A DNA stretch of 6,312 bases from Gammaproteobacteria bacterium (lineage in GTDB: Bacteria; Pseudomonadota; Gammaproteobacteria; Pseudomonadales; Oleiphilaceae). The stretch spans positions 1 to 6,312 of the forward strand of contig RFIV01000060.1 of NCBI GenBank assembly GCA_003695085.1, given 5' to 3'. Below, piece after piece: positions 1-6,312 of this stretch. Position 1 is the first letter of the stretch. The number at the start of each line of letters is the position of its first letter. Below the pieces are notes generated by a model. That model ran no database searches. It was not told where the DNA came from and worked only from the letters and a program-made list of their open reading frames with translations. A program made the position numbers and the translations under genes.

Positions 1-696
1 ATTGATCTGGCCACCATCATCGTCAAGTCAAGCAACGTGGGTACCAGCAAGGTGGCTCTGCAACTGGGCGCATCGGCTGTCTGGGACATGTTCTACAGGG
101 CAGGTCTGGGGCAGGCAACAGGCATAGAGTTGCCGGGGGAAGCGGTGGGTAGCCTGCCCAACTATCCCAGATGGCCCAAGGTGCGCCTGGCGGCACTCTC
201 CTATGGGTATGGTCTGGCTGTCACGCCCCTTCAGCTGGCTCAGGGTTATCAGGTGCTGGCAAACGATGGCGTGCGTGCGCCAGTATCGCTGATGGCCGGG
301 GGAAGCCCTGTGGCTGAGCCGGAAGCCGTCATGCCTGTTTGGGTGGCGCGCCAGATGCGCGATGTGCTGGCCAAAGTAGTGAAAAAAGGCGGAACCGGGA
401 CGCGTGCCGCTCTGGAAAACTGGCAGGTTGCGGGAAAAACCGGAACAGTTCACCGGGTAGGCGCCGAGGGCTATCTCGATGATCGCTATACAGCCGTCTT
501 TGCAGGCTTTGCGCCGGCGGACACCCCACGCATTGTCACAGTGGTGGTGATCAATGGGCCGAGCAAAGGCGAGTATTACGGCGGGGAAGTGGCCGCTCCG
601 GTGTTCCGGCGCGTTGTGGCCAGTGCCTTGCGCATCCTGAATGTGCAGCCCGAGCAAGGCGCCTACATGCGGGTAGCAGACGGGGGGGCAATGTGA
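1..696 (+). CDS. ftsI: FtsI (PBP3) septal peptidoglycan D,D-transpeptidase, 3' part only
   Basis: Class B penicillin-binding protein that crosslinks septal peptidoglycan on the periplasmic side, in complex with FtsW. The gene is cut by the left window edge; 231 residues remain, read in frame from base 1. Seen: the SxN motif (SSN, partial residues 10-12, bases 28-36), the class B stretch SYGYGLAVTPLQLA (67-80), and the KTG triad within AGKTGTVHRVG (K146, bases 436-444). A YYGG..APVF tail segment follows. The SSN-to-KTG spacing of about 136 residues matches E. coli FtsI. The membrane anchor, the pedestal domain and the catalytic Ser (SxxK) lie upstream, outside the window. A GTG at 37 is an internal Val codon, not a start. 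The stop (694-696) overlaps the murE GTG start by 4 bases. Its position directly before murE makes FtsI far more likely than the paralogous PBP2 (MrdA). Confidence 0.96.
   Translation: MDLATIIVKSSNVGTSKVALQLGASAVWDMFYRAGLGQATGIELPGEAVGSLPNYPRWPKVRLAALSYGYGLAVTPLQLAQGYQVLANDGVRAPVSLMAGGSPVAEPEAVMPVWVARQMRDVLAKVVKKGGTGTRAALENWQVAGKTGTVHRVGAEGYLDDRYTAVFAGFAPADTPRIVTVVVINGPSKGEYYGGEVAAPVFRRVVASALRILNVQPEQGAYMRVADGGAM
682..688 (+). promoter_or_regulatory. Possible weak ribosome binding site of murE (G-run)
   Basis: A run of seven G lies 4 bases before the murE GTG, inside the last ftsI codons. It could pair with the pyrimidine-rich anti-Shine-Dalgarno end of 16S rRNA, but it is not a canonical AGGAGG and sits rather close to the start. 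It is the only SD-like sequence near this start. Coupling to ftsI translation through the GTGA overlap is the alternative or additional explanation. Confidence 0.4.
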
Positions 697-2174
697 AAAC
701 TCTGTCCGACCTGACATCACTGCCGTTACCCGAAGCTCTGAAAAGCATTGCTGTGCGGGATGTGGCCATTGACAGCCGCAGCCTGACAGGGGGGGAGCTG
801 TTTGTGGCTTTGCAGGGCGCCAGGCTTGACGGACGGAAATTTATCGACCAGGCCATTGCTCGTGATGCAGCGGCTGTTATCGCTGAAGGCCCCGAGAGCC
901 TTGAATGCCGTGATGGCACGTATGTGTGGCAAACCCCTCGTGCCCGCGCCTACGCAGGCGACATCACGCATACACTGTATGGTTCGGTGACCAGCGGGCC
1001 GCTGACCGTTATTGGCGTGACAGGCACGAACGGCAAGACGTCAGTTACTCATTTCATCGCGCAGATGCTCAGACGGGCTTCGCGGCTGGCGGGCGTCATC
1101 GGTACGGTCGGACAGGGCGTGCCAGGCGCGCTGCAAGCGACACTCAACACTACGCCGGATGTCGTCTCCCTGCATCGGATGCTGGCGGAACTCAGTCATC
1201 AGGGGCTGACGGATGTGGCGATGGAAGTGTCTTCCCATGCACTCGATCAGCAACGTACCGCGTCCGTCAGGTTTGCCGCGGCTGTGTTTACCAATATCAC
1301 TCGTGATCATCTGGACTATCACGGGACGTTTGCACGCTATGCGGCGGCCAAGCGCAAGCTCTTTGAACAGGCACCGCTGGATACCGCCATTATCAACATT
1401 GCAGATCCCGTCGGGGCGCAATGGTATGGCGAACTGAAAGGGGCGCACCCGGAGCAGGTAATCAGCTACGGCACACCGGATAGCGATGTCCATGCATGTC
1501 ACCTGGTGCGTCAGCCTGATGGTTTTCAGGGGGAGCTGGTCATCGGCGGGGAGCGAGCACCCTTTTACCTGCCGCTTATAGGCGAATTTAACGTACAGAA
1601 TGCGCTGGCAGCGGCGGCCTACATGGCGTCTTGCGGACATGGTGTCAAGCGCGTGGCGGAATGGATGGGTGCGCTGGCGGCTGTTCCGGGCCGCATGCAG
1701 ATGCTGCATCAGCCGGACATGCCCGCCGTGGTGATCGACTATGCCCATACGCCCGATGCGCTGGAACAGGCGCTCTCGGCGCTGCGGGGTCACTGCAACG
1801 GTCGCCTTTGGGTTGTCTTTGGTTGTGGGGGCGAGCGAGATCGGGGCAAACGCCCGGCCATGGGGCGGGTCGCTGAAGAGCAGGCGGATCGCGTGGTGTT
1901 GACGGACGATAATCCACGTGGAGAGTCGCCACAAGCCATTCTGCGCGACATATTGGGTGGAATGGAGCGGCCTCATCGTGCGACCTGTATTCAGCCCAGA
2001 GAAATGGCTGTCCGGTATTGCGTGGAACGGGCGTCACCGGACGATCTGATCCTGCTGGCCGGAAAGGGGCATGAAACCTATCAGGAAGTTGCCGGGCAGC
2101 GATTTGCCTTCAGCGATCTCGATGTTGCAAGACAGGCGCTGTCAGCCAGGCGTTCCAGGGAGGCACAGCAATGA
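693..2174 (+). CDS. murE: MurE, UDP-MurNAc-L-Ala-D-Glu:meso-diaminopimelate ligase
   Basis: Cytoplasmic ATP-dependent Mur ligase that adds the third amino acid to UDP-MurNAc-L-Ala-D-Glu. It has 493 residues, against 495 in E. coli. Domains in order: N-terminal UDP-binding domain (about 1-100, with DSR 27-29 and ELFVALQG 35-42); central ATPase with P-loop GTNGKTS (111-117), EVSSHAL (178-184), a TRDHLDYH segment (203-210) and the Lys expected to be carbamylated (K220 in YAAAK); C-terminal domain with DYAHTPDAL (349-357), CGGERDRGKRP (378-388), the amino-acid selector DNPR (406-409) and GKGHE (457-461). DNPR is the signature of meso-A2pm-adding enzymes; L-Lys enzymes differ at this motif. The GTG start is chosen because it gives the 4-base overlap with the ftsI stop and a standard N-terminal length; no in-frame ATG lies near it. 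The gene overlaps murF by 4 bases (ATGA). It appears intact, with all motifs present. Confidence 0.98.
   Translation: MKTLSDLTSLPLPEALKSIAVRDVAIDSRSLTGGELFVALQGARLDGRKFIDQAIARDAAAVIAEGPESLECRDGTYVWQTPRARAYAGDITHTLYGSVTSGPLTVIGVTGTNGKTSVTHFIAQMLRRASRLAGVIGTVGQGVPGALQATLNTTPDVVSLHRMLAELSHQGLTDVAMEVSSHALDQQRTASVRFAAAVFTNITRDHLDYHGTFARYAAAKRKLFEQAPLDTAIINIADPVGAQWYGELKGAHPEQVISYGTPDSDVHACHLVRQPDGFQGELVIGGERAPFYLPLIGEFNVQNALAAAAYMASCGHGVKRVAEWMGALAAVPGRMQMLHQPDMPAVVIDYAHTPDALEQALSALRGHCNGRLWVVFGCGGERDRGKRPAMGRVAEEQADRVVLTDDNPRGESPQAILRDILGGMERPHRATCIQPREMAVRYCVERASPDDLILLAGKGHETYQEVAGQRFAFSDLDVARQALSARRSREAQQ
2157..2163 (+). promoter_or_regulatory. Strong Shine-Dalgarno site of murF
   Basis: AGGGAGG within the last murE codons, with 7 bases between it and the ATG at 2171. 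It decides between the tandem ATGATG start codons: the first (2171) has near-ideal spacing, the second (2174) would have 10. The site is encoded by an Arg-Glu pair (AGG GAG) in the MurE tail. Confidence 0.8.
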
Positions 2175-3505
2175 TGGGTCACTGGACGCTGGCGGATGTT
2201 GTCAGGTGCACTGATGGTTGGCAGTCAGGGGAAGACTGTGCCTTTGACCGGGTAGTGACGGATTCGCGCCAGGACTGCACCGGGGCCCTGTTTGTCGCGC
2301 TCGAGGGCCCGCGCTTTGACGGGCATGATCATGTCCGGGCCGCTATCGAGGCGGGTGCTGTTGCGGCCATGACTTCCCGGGAAGTGGCAGGCGTCAGTCA
2401 GGTTGTGGTTCGGGACACATTGTCCGGATTGCAGGCGCTGGCCGCGGCTAATCGCCAACGGTTCGATGCGCCCGTGCTGGCGCTCACGGGGAGTGCGGGC
2501 AAAACAACCGTCAAGGAAATGTGCCGAACGATTTTGGGGGGGCGGACCTGGGCTACCCCCGGCAATCTGAACAACCATGTCGGGGTGCCCTTGACGTTAT
2601 TGGGGCTGGATGACGCGCACGCTCAGGCTGTGGTGGAGTTGGGCGCCAATCATGTGGGTGAAATCGCCCGCCTGGTAGCGTTGGTTCGGCCCCGGGTCGC
2701 GGTGGTGACCTCCGTTGGGTTGGCGCATGTGGGTGAATTTGGTGGCCCCGGAAAAATTTTGCAGGCCAAATCGGAAATTTTCTCCGGTCTGGATGAGCGG
2801 GGCACCGCGATACTGCCCGCCAATCAGCCTTATACCGATGCTCTGAAGCAGGCAGTACCAGGCGGCTGCCGGATTCTTACGTTTGGTCGCGATGCGACAG
2901 CCGATGTGGCCGCTGAGGTGTCTGCTGAGGGGACCGTTCAGGTGTTCGTTGAGGGTGCTCACGTGGCCGAGCTCAAGCTGGCGCTGCCGGGATTGCATAG
3001 TGTGGATAACGCGTTGGCAGCCATCGCCGGATGTCTGGCTTTGGGGGTGGAGGCTGATAAAGCAGTTCGGAAACTGGCGGGCTTCAGGGGGCAGTCAGGG
3101 CGGCTGGCCGAGATATCGCTGGGGGCGGTGACGCTGATAGATGATACCTATAATGCCAACCCCGAGGCGATGCTTGCCGCACTGGATGTGCTGGCGGCAC
3201 GCCGGGAGCCTGTAAAGGTGGCGGTGCTTGGTGCCATGGCGGAGCTGGGTGATCATGCCCTGGCGCAGCATCAGCGAGTATTGGAAGCCGCGCAGGCCAA
3301 GGGGATTCAGGTAGTCAGAGTGGGTGACTGGCCAGCGAGTCTGCAACGTGAGAACTGGTACCCGACGCCTGAGGCCGCCGCAGACTGGCTGCTGGCAGAA
3401 ACGGATCGGGCTGGCTCGCCGGTAGCCGTTCTGGTCAAGGGATCTCGTTCGGCACGCATGGAAAAGGTGGTTGATTTCATGAAAACAAAAAGAGGCCTCA
3501 ACTGA
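2171..3505 (+). CDS. murF: MurF, UDP-MurNAc-tripeptide:D-Ala-D-Ala ligase
   Basis: Cytoplasmic Mur ligase that adds the D-alanyl-D-alanine dipeptide, giving UDP-MurNAc-pentapeptide, the substrate of MraY. It has 444 residues (E. coli about 452). Seen: N-terminal substrate domain with TDSRQ (30-34) and ALFVALEGPRFDGHD (39-53); P-loop TGSAGKTTVKEM (106-117); TPGNLNNHVGVPLTLL (129-144), a strong MurF signature; ELGANHVGEI (156-165); the Lys expected to be carbamylated, K200 in LQAKSEIF; C-terminal domain with DDTYNANP (324-331), LGAMAELGDH (353-362) and KGSRSARME (423-431). The first of two adjacent ATG codons is taken as the start because of SD spacing and the ATGA overlap with the murE stop. 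The 3' end overlaps the mraY ATG by one base (TGATG). It is distinguished from MurE by the NLNNHVG and NANP motifs. Nothing looks broken. Confidence 0.98.
   Translation: MMGHWTLADVVRCTDGWQSGEDCAFDRVVTDSRQDCTGALFVALEGPRFDGHDHVRAAIEAGAVAAMTSREVAGVSQVVVRDTLSGLQALAAANRQRFDAPVLALTGSAGKTTVKEMCRTILGGRTWATPGNLNNHVGVPLTLLGLDDAHAQAVVELGANHVGEIARLVALVRPRVAVVTSVGLAHVGEFGGPGKILQAKSEIFSGLDERGTAILPANQPYTDALKQAVPGGCRILTFGRDATADVAAEVSAEGTVQVFVEGAHVAELKLALPGLHSVDNALAAIAGCLALGVEADKAVRKLAGFRGQSGRLAEISLGAVTLIDDTYNANPEAMLAALDVLAARREPVKVAVLGAMAELGDHALAQHQRVLEAAQAKGIQVVRVGDWPASLQRENWYPTPEAAADWLLAETDRAGSPVAVLVKGSRSARMEKVVDFMKTKRGLN
3491..3495 (+). promoter_or_regulatory. Shine-Dalgarno site of mraY
   Basis: AGAGG, preceded by an A-rich stretch, lies 9 bases before the mraY ATG and inside the last murF codons. 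The spacing is acceptable and supports initiation at 3505 rather than at a later ATG. Confidence 0.6.
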
Positions 3506-4587
3506 TGCTGGTGTGGCTTGCAGATTATCTGTCTCAATACATTGACGGGCTGGGCGTCTTTCGATACCTGACGCTCCGCGGCATCATGGGGGTCCTCACA
3601 GCGCTGGCCATCAGTCTCATTCTGGGGCCGGTCATGATTCGCAAGCTCAGTTACTACCAGATTGGCCAGGCGGTTCGGGATGATGGCCCGGAAAGCCACT
3701 TCAGCAAGGCCGGGACACCGACAATGGGGGGTGGACTGATTCTGGTGGCTATTGCCATCTCCACCCTGCTGTGGTCAGACCTCGGAAATCGCTACGTCTG
3801 GGTGGTATTGCTGACCACGCTGGCTTTCGGGGCAATTGGCTGGGTGGATGACTGGCGCAAGGTGGTGGAAAAGAATCCACGTGGACTGCCTGCGCGCTGG
3901 AAGTACTTCTGGCAGTCAGTATTCGGGTTTGTCGCCGCCATCTTTTTGTACATGACGGCTCAGTCGCCGGTCGAGACGCAATTGATCGTGCCGTTCTTCA
4001 AGGATGTGGCACTGGATATGGGGCCCTGGTTTATTCTGCTGACCTACCTGGTCATCGTGGGTAGCAGCAACGCTGTCAACCTGACGGATGGGCTGGATGG
4101 GCTGGCAATCATGCCGACCGTTATGGTGGGCGGTGGTCTGGCCATATTTGCGTACCTGTCCGGCCATGCCCGCTTTGCAGATTACCTGCTTATCCCTCAT
4201 GTCCCCGGAGCGGGCGAGCTGATTATCTTCTTGGGCGCCTTGGTGGGTGCGGGGCTTGGATTCTTGTGGTTCAACACCTATCCGGCGCAGGTATTCATGG
4301 GAGATGTGGGTGCGCTGGCACTGGGTGCTGCACTGGGTGTGGTAGCGGTTGTCGTGCGGCAGGAGATCGTCCTGTTCATCATGGGAGGCGTTTTCGTGAT
4401 GGAAACCGTTTCAGTGATCCTTCAGGTGGGCTCATACAAGCTGACCGGGCGGCGGATCTTTCGCATGGCACCGTTGCACCACCATTTTGAACTGAAGGGC
4501 TGGCCTGAACCGCGCGTGATTGTGCGCTTCTGGGTCATTACTGTCATTCTGGTGCTTGTGGGTCTGGCCACACTGAAAATACGATGA
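3505..4587 (+). CDS. mraY: MraY, phospho-MurNAc-pentapeptide translocase (lipid I synthase)
   Basis: Integral inner-membrane enzyme that transfers phospho-MurNAc-pentapeptide from the UDP precursor to undecaprenyl phosphate, forming lipid I. It has 360 residues, the same length as E. coli MraY. About ten hydrophobic segments are visible, roughly at 22-43, 74-90, 97-112, 134-151, 173-188, 200-217, 236-256, 267-284, 287-307 and 338-357. Motifs: QAVRDDGPESH (55-65), GTPTMGG (70-76), the Asp pair D115-D116 in GWVDDWRK, NAVNLTDGLDGLA (189-201), D267 in FMGDVGALALG, and the His triad HHH (325-327) followed by FELKGWPEPRVIVRFW. D115, D116 and D267 correspond to the residues assigned to Mg2+ binding and catalysis in this family. 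The ending GLATLKIR is typical of gammaproteobacteria. The start fits the usual short N-terminus and the SD. The gene overlaps murD by 4 bases. WecA is excluded by the motifs and context. Confidence 0.98.
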   Translation: MLVWLADYLSQYIDGLGVFRYLTLRGIMGVLTALAISLILGPVMIRKLSYYQIGQAVRDDGPESHFSKAGTPTMGGGLILVAIAISTLLWSDLGNRYVWVVLLTTLAFGAIGWVDDWRKVVEKNPRGLPARWKYFWQSVFGFVAAIFLYMTAQSPVETQLIVPFFKDVALDMGPWFILLTYLVIVGSSNAVNLTDGLDGLAIMPTVMVGGGLAIFAYLSGHARFADYLLIPHVPGAGELIIFLGALVGAGLGFLWFNTYPAQVFMGDVGALALGAALGVVAVVVRQEIVLFIMGGVFVMETVSVILQVGSYKLTGRRIFRMAPLHHHFELKGWPEPRVIVRFWVITVILVLVGLATLKIR

Positions 4588-5915
4588 ACGAAACGCGCAG
4601 CTACGACATTGCCAATCTGATTGTCGGCCTCGGAGCGACAGGGCTGTCGTGCGCGCGTTTTCTGTCCAGCCGCAATGAGTCCTGTGTCGTGATTGACCGG
4701 GGGCAGCCAAACGCTGAACGAATGGCGCAATGTCAGGCACTGGGCGTTGAAGTCCATGTAAACACCTGGTCAGAGGCGTGGTTTGACCGGGCGGCGAAGA
4801 TCTGGCTGAGCCCGGGTACGCCCCTGGATGATCCTGCGGTGTCACCCCATCGTGCCCGAGTAACCTCCGACATCGAAGCCTTCCTGGCAAATGTGAGAGT
4901 GCCGGTGATCGGCGTCACCGGCTCGAACGGAAAGAGTACCGTGACAGCCTGGCTTGCGCATGTTTTGACGGGGCTGGGCTGCAAGGCTCAGATGGCAGGC
5001 AATATTGGTATACCTGCCCTGGATGCATTGGCGCTGCCGGCGAAAGTATATGTGCTCGAGTTATCCAGTTTTCAGCTTGAAAGGCTGGAACGCCCCGCCT
5101 TGGATGTCGCCATCATGTTGAATGTATCGGAAGATCATCTCGATCGATACTCGGACATTGAAGCCTATGCTGCTGCAAAGCATGTCATCTTCGAGGGCGC
5201 AGGTCAGGTCATCTTCAATGCGGATGATTCAAGAACCCGACCATCCCGGGGTGCAGCGATATCCGTGGGCACGTCGGCCAATGCCGAGTGGCAGATAGTC
5301 GCTGACACGTCAGGTGGCTGCGTGCGTTTTGAAGGTGAGACAGTCCTGCAGGGCCGCACGATCAGACTGGCAGGAACTCATAATTTGTTCAATGCGGGGG
5401 TCGTCATGGCGGCGGCCCATGCCATGGGATTCACTCCGGCGCAGATTGCGGCCGAGATGGCAACGTTTGGCGGCTTGCCCCATCGCTGCCGGCATGTTGC
5501 GGACATCCGGGGGGTGCAGTGGTATAACGACTCCAAGGCAACCAATGTCGGTGCAACGCTTGCAGCCGTAGAGGGGCTGTCCGCCCGGCATGAGCAGATC
5601 GTCCTGCTGGCAGGCGGACAGGGCAAGGGACAGGATTTTGCGCCCCTGAAGACGTTGCAAGGCAAGGTCCGGGCTCTCATTGTCTTTGGTGAGGATGCGG
5701 GGCGGATTCGTGAAAGCGTGGCCGACAGTCTGGCCGTGGAATCTGCCGCAGATCTCGAGCAGGCCATGCTCAGGGCTCGTCAGGTGGCTGAAGCCGGAGA
5801 TGCTGTGCTGCTGTCGCCGGCGTGCGCCAGTTTCGATCAGTTTTCAGGTTATGCCGAGCGGGGCAAAGTGTTCGAGGCTCGGGTACTGGAGTGGGCCAGG
5901 GAGGTTTGCGCATGA
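4584..5915 (+). CDS. murD: MurD, UDP-MurNAc-L-Ala:D-glutamate ligase
   Basis: Cytoplasmic Mur ligase that adds D-glutamate, the step before MurE. It has 443 residues (E. coli 438). Domain 1 is Rossmann-like, with GLGATG (15-20), VVID (35-38) and SPGTP (76-80). The central ATPase has P-loop TGSNGKSTV (112-120), AGNIG (138-142), LELSSFQLE (158-166), LNVSEDHLDRY (179-189) and K199, the Lys expected to be carbamylated in YAAAKHVIF. Domain 3 has GLPHRC (297-302), NDSKATN (315-321), GGQGKGQDF (344-352) and LLSPACASFDQF (409-420). The glycine-rich GGxGKG loop carries Gln346 where E. coli and many relatives have Asp; this should not be catalytic. The ATG start overlaps the mraY stop (ATGA), and no convincing SD precedes it, so initiation probably depends on coupling to mraY. 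The N-terminal residues before GLGATG are the usual number. The 3' end overlaps ftsW by 4 bases. Confidence 0.98.
   Translation: MNETRSYDIANLIVGLGATGLSCARFLSSRNESCVVIDRGQPNAERMAQCQALGVEVHVNTWSEAWFDRAAKIWLSPGTPLDDPAVSPHRARVTSDIEAFLANVRVPVIGVTGSNGKSTVTAWLAHVLTGLGCKAQMAGNIGIPALDALALPAKVYVLELSSFQLERLERPALDVAIMLNVSEDHLDRYSDIEAYAAAKHVIFEGAGQVIFNADDSRTRPSRGAAISVGTSANAEWQIVADTSGGCVRFEGETVLQGRTIRLAGTHNLFNAGVVMAAAHAMGFTPAQIAAEMATFGGLPHRCRHVADIRGVQWYNDSKATNVGATLAAVEGLSARHEQIVLLAGGQGKGQDFAPLKTLQGKVRALIVFGEDAGRIRESVADSLAVESAADLEQAMLRARQVAEAGDAVLLSPACASFDQFSGYAERGKVFEARVLEWAREVCA
5898..5904 (+). promoter_or_regulatory. Strong Shine-Dalgarno site of ftsW
   Basis: AGGGAGG in the last murD codons, with 7 bases to the ATG at 5912. 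Sequence core, spacing and the ATGA overlap are the same as at the murE/murF junction. It supports 5912 as the start over the in-frame ATG at 5930. Confidence 0.8.
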
Positions 5916-6312
5916 ACCTTGACGCAGCCATGCCTCATCCTTCCCGACAGTTTGCCATTGACCAGCCGTTGCTGATGGCAGCACTGGCATTGTCCATCAT
6001 CGGCCTGGTGATGGTCGGGTCTGCTTCGGTGGACATAGCGCGCTCGCTGACCGGGAATCCAATGCATTTTGCCGTACGGCAGGCAATCTACCTGGGCATG
6101 GCATGGGTGGTAGGATTTGCCGTGCTGCGCGTTCCGATGAGCTTCTGGCAGAAGCAGGATGGCCTGCTGATTCTGGGAACCCTGACACTGCTGGTACTTG
6201 TGCTCATACCGGGCATCGGCAAAACAGTGAACGGCAGCAGTCGCTGGCTCGATCTCGTGGTATTCCGTCTTCAGGCCTCGGAGGTCGCCAAGATTGCTAC
6301 GGTACTCTATAC
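5912..6312 (+). CDS. ftsW: FtsW septal peptidoglycan glycosyltransferase, 5' part only
   Basis: SEDS-family membrane protein that polymerises lipid II into septal glycan, acting with FtsI in the divisome. The frame stays open to the right window edge: 133 full codons plus two bases, about a third of the roughly 380-415 residues usual for FtsW. Seen: a short polar, presumably cytoplasmic N-terminus (1-18), hydrophobic segments near 19-40, 53-72 and 84-100, then the SEDS signature VNGSSRWLDL (106-115) and FRLQASEVAK (118-127). The catalytic Asp and the later transmembrane segments lie outside the window. The start at 5912 has an ideal SD and overlaps the murD stop (ATGA). The paralogue RodA shares these motifs, but the position between murD and the expected murG identifies FtsW. 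No sign of damage in the visible part. Confidence 0.95.
   Translation, partial: MNLDAAMPHPSRQFAIDQPLLMAALALSIIGLVMVGSASVDIARSLTGNPMHFAVRQAIYLGMAWVVGFAVLRVPMSFWQKQDGLLILGTLTLLVLVLIPGIGKTVNGSSRWLDLVVFRLQASEVAKIATVLY

Noticed and set aside
28..720. Minus-strand open frame (230 codons) opposite the ftsI end
   Set aside because: Shadow of ftsI; the translation has no recognisable domain, and the + strand carries the PBP motifs SSN and KTG.
1041..1976. Long open frame on the minus strand (311 codons) opposite murE
   Set aside because: It lies entirely inside an intact murE whose motifs are all present. Its translation is rich in Arg, His and Pro with no recognisable domain, as expected for the antisense frame of a G+C-rich gene.
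2325..2334. Perfect 10-base palindrome CATGATCATG in murF
   Set aside because: It is short, inside coding sequence, and encodes part of the conserved DGHDH stretch. No second copy or nearby promoter supports an operator.
789..2542. G7 homopolymer tracts at 789-795 (murE) and 2536-2542 (murF) as possible phase-variation sites
   Set aside because: Both are in essential genes that are in frame and intact; switching them off would be lethal. Runs of this length are not surprising in G-rich coding sequence.
4086..4103. Tandem 9-base direct repeat (GGATGGGCT twice) in mraY
   Set aside because: It encodes the conserved DGLDGL motif of MraY, so the repeat follows from the protein sequence.
1..6312. 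Hidden mobile element, CRISPR array, RNA gene or accessory system
   Set aside because: Coding sequence covers the whole window without gaps, and every gene is a core dcw gene in standard order. No terminal inverted repeats, spaced repeats or tRNA-like segments were seen by eye.

Overview
The window is a 6.3-kb piece of a division and cell wall (dcw) cluster. It comes from a G+C-rich Gram-negative bacterium, most likely a gammaproteobacterium. The gene order is ftsI (3' end) - murE - murF - mraY - murD - ftsW (5' end), all on the + strand, which is the classical proteobacterial dcw order. Three things point to the host class: the 360-residue MraY, with the length and ending typical of gammaproteobacterial MraY; the MurE signature DNPR, expected for meso-diaminopimelate peptidoglycan; and the overall resemblance of MraY and FtsI to Pseudomonas/Halomonas-type proteins as I remember them. 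The genus cannot be fixed from this sequence alone.

Layout: 1-696 is the C-terminal part of the septal transpeptidase FtsI (PBP3). 693-2174 is MurE, 2171-3505 MurF, 3505-4587 MraY, 4584-5915 MurD, and 5912 to the window edge is the N-terminal third of the septal glycosyltransferase FtsW. Every junction overlaps: GTGA at ftsI/murE, ATGA at murE/murF, mraY/murD and murD/ftsW, and TGATG at murF/mraY. There is no intergenic DNA, no internal promoter or terminator that I can support, and no RNA gene, repeat array or mobile element.

How the genes work together: MurD (D-Glu), MurE (meso-A2pm) and MurF (D-Ala-D-Ala) build the UDP-MurNAc-pentapeptide in the cytoplasm. MraY moves phospho-MurNAc-pentapeptide onto undecaprenyl phosphate to make lipid I. 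After MurG (outside the window, expected downstream) makes lipid II, FtsW polymerises it and FtsI crosslinks it at the septum.

All complete genes look intact, with near-standard lengths and the expected motifs. I see no undescribed system here. The points worth a second look are small: how translation starts are arranged at the overlaps, and one motif variation in MurD.
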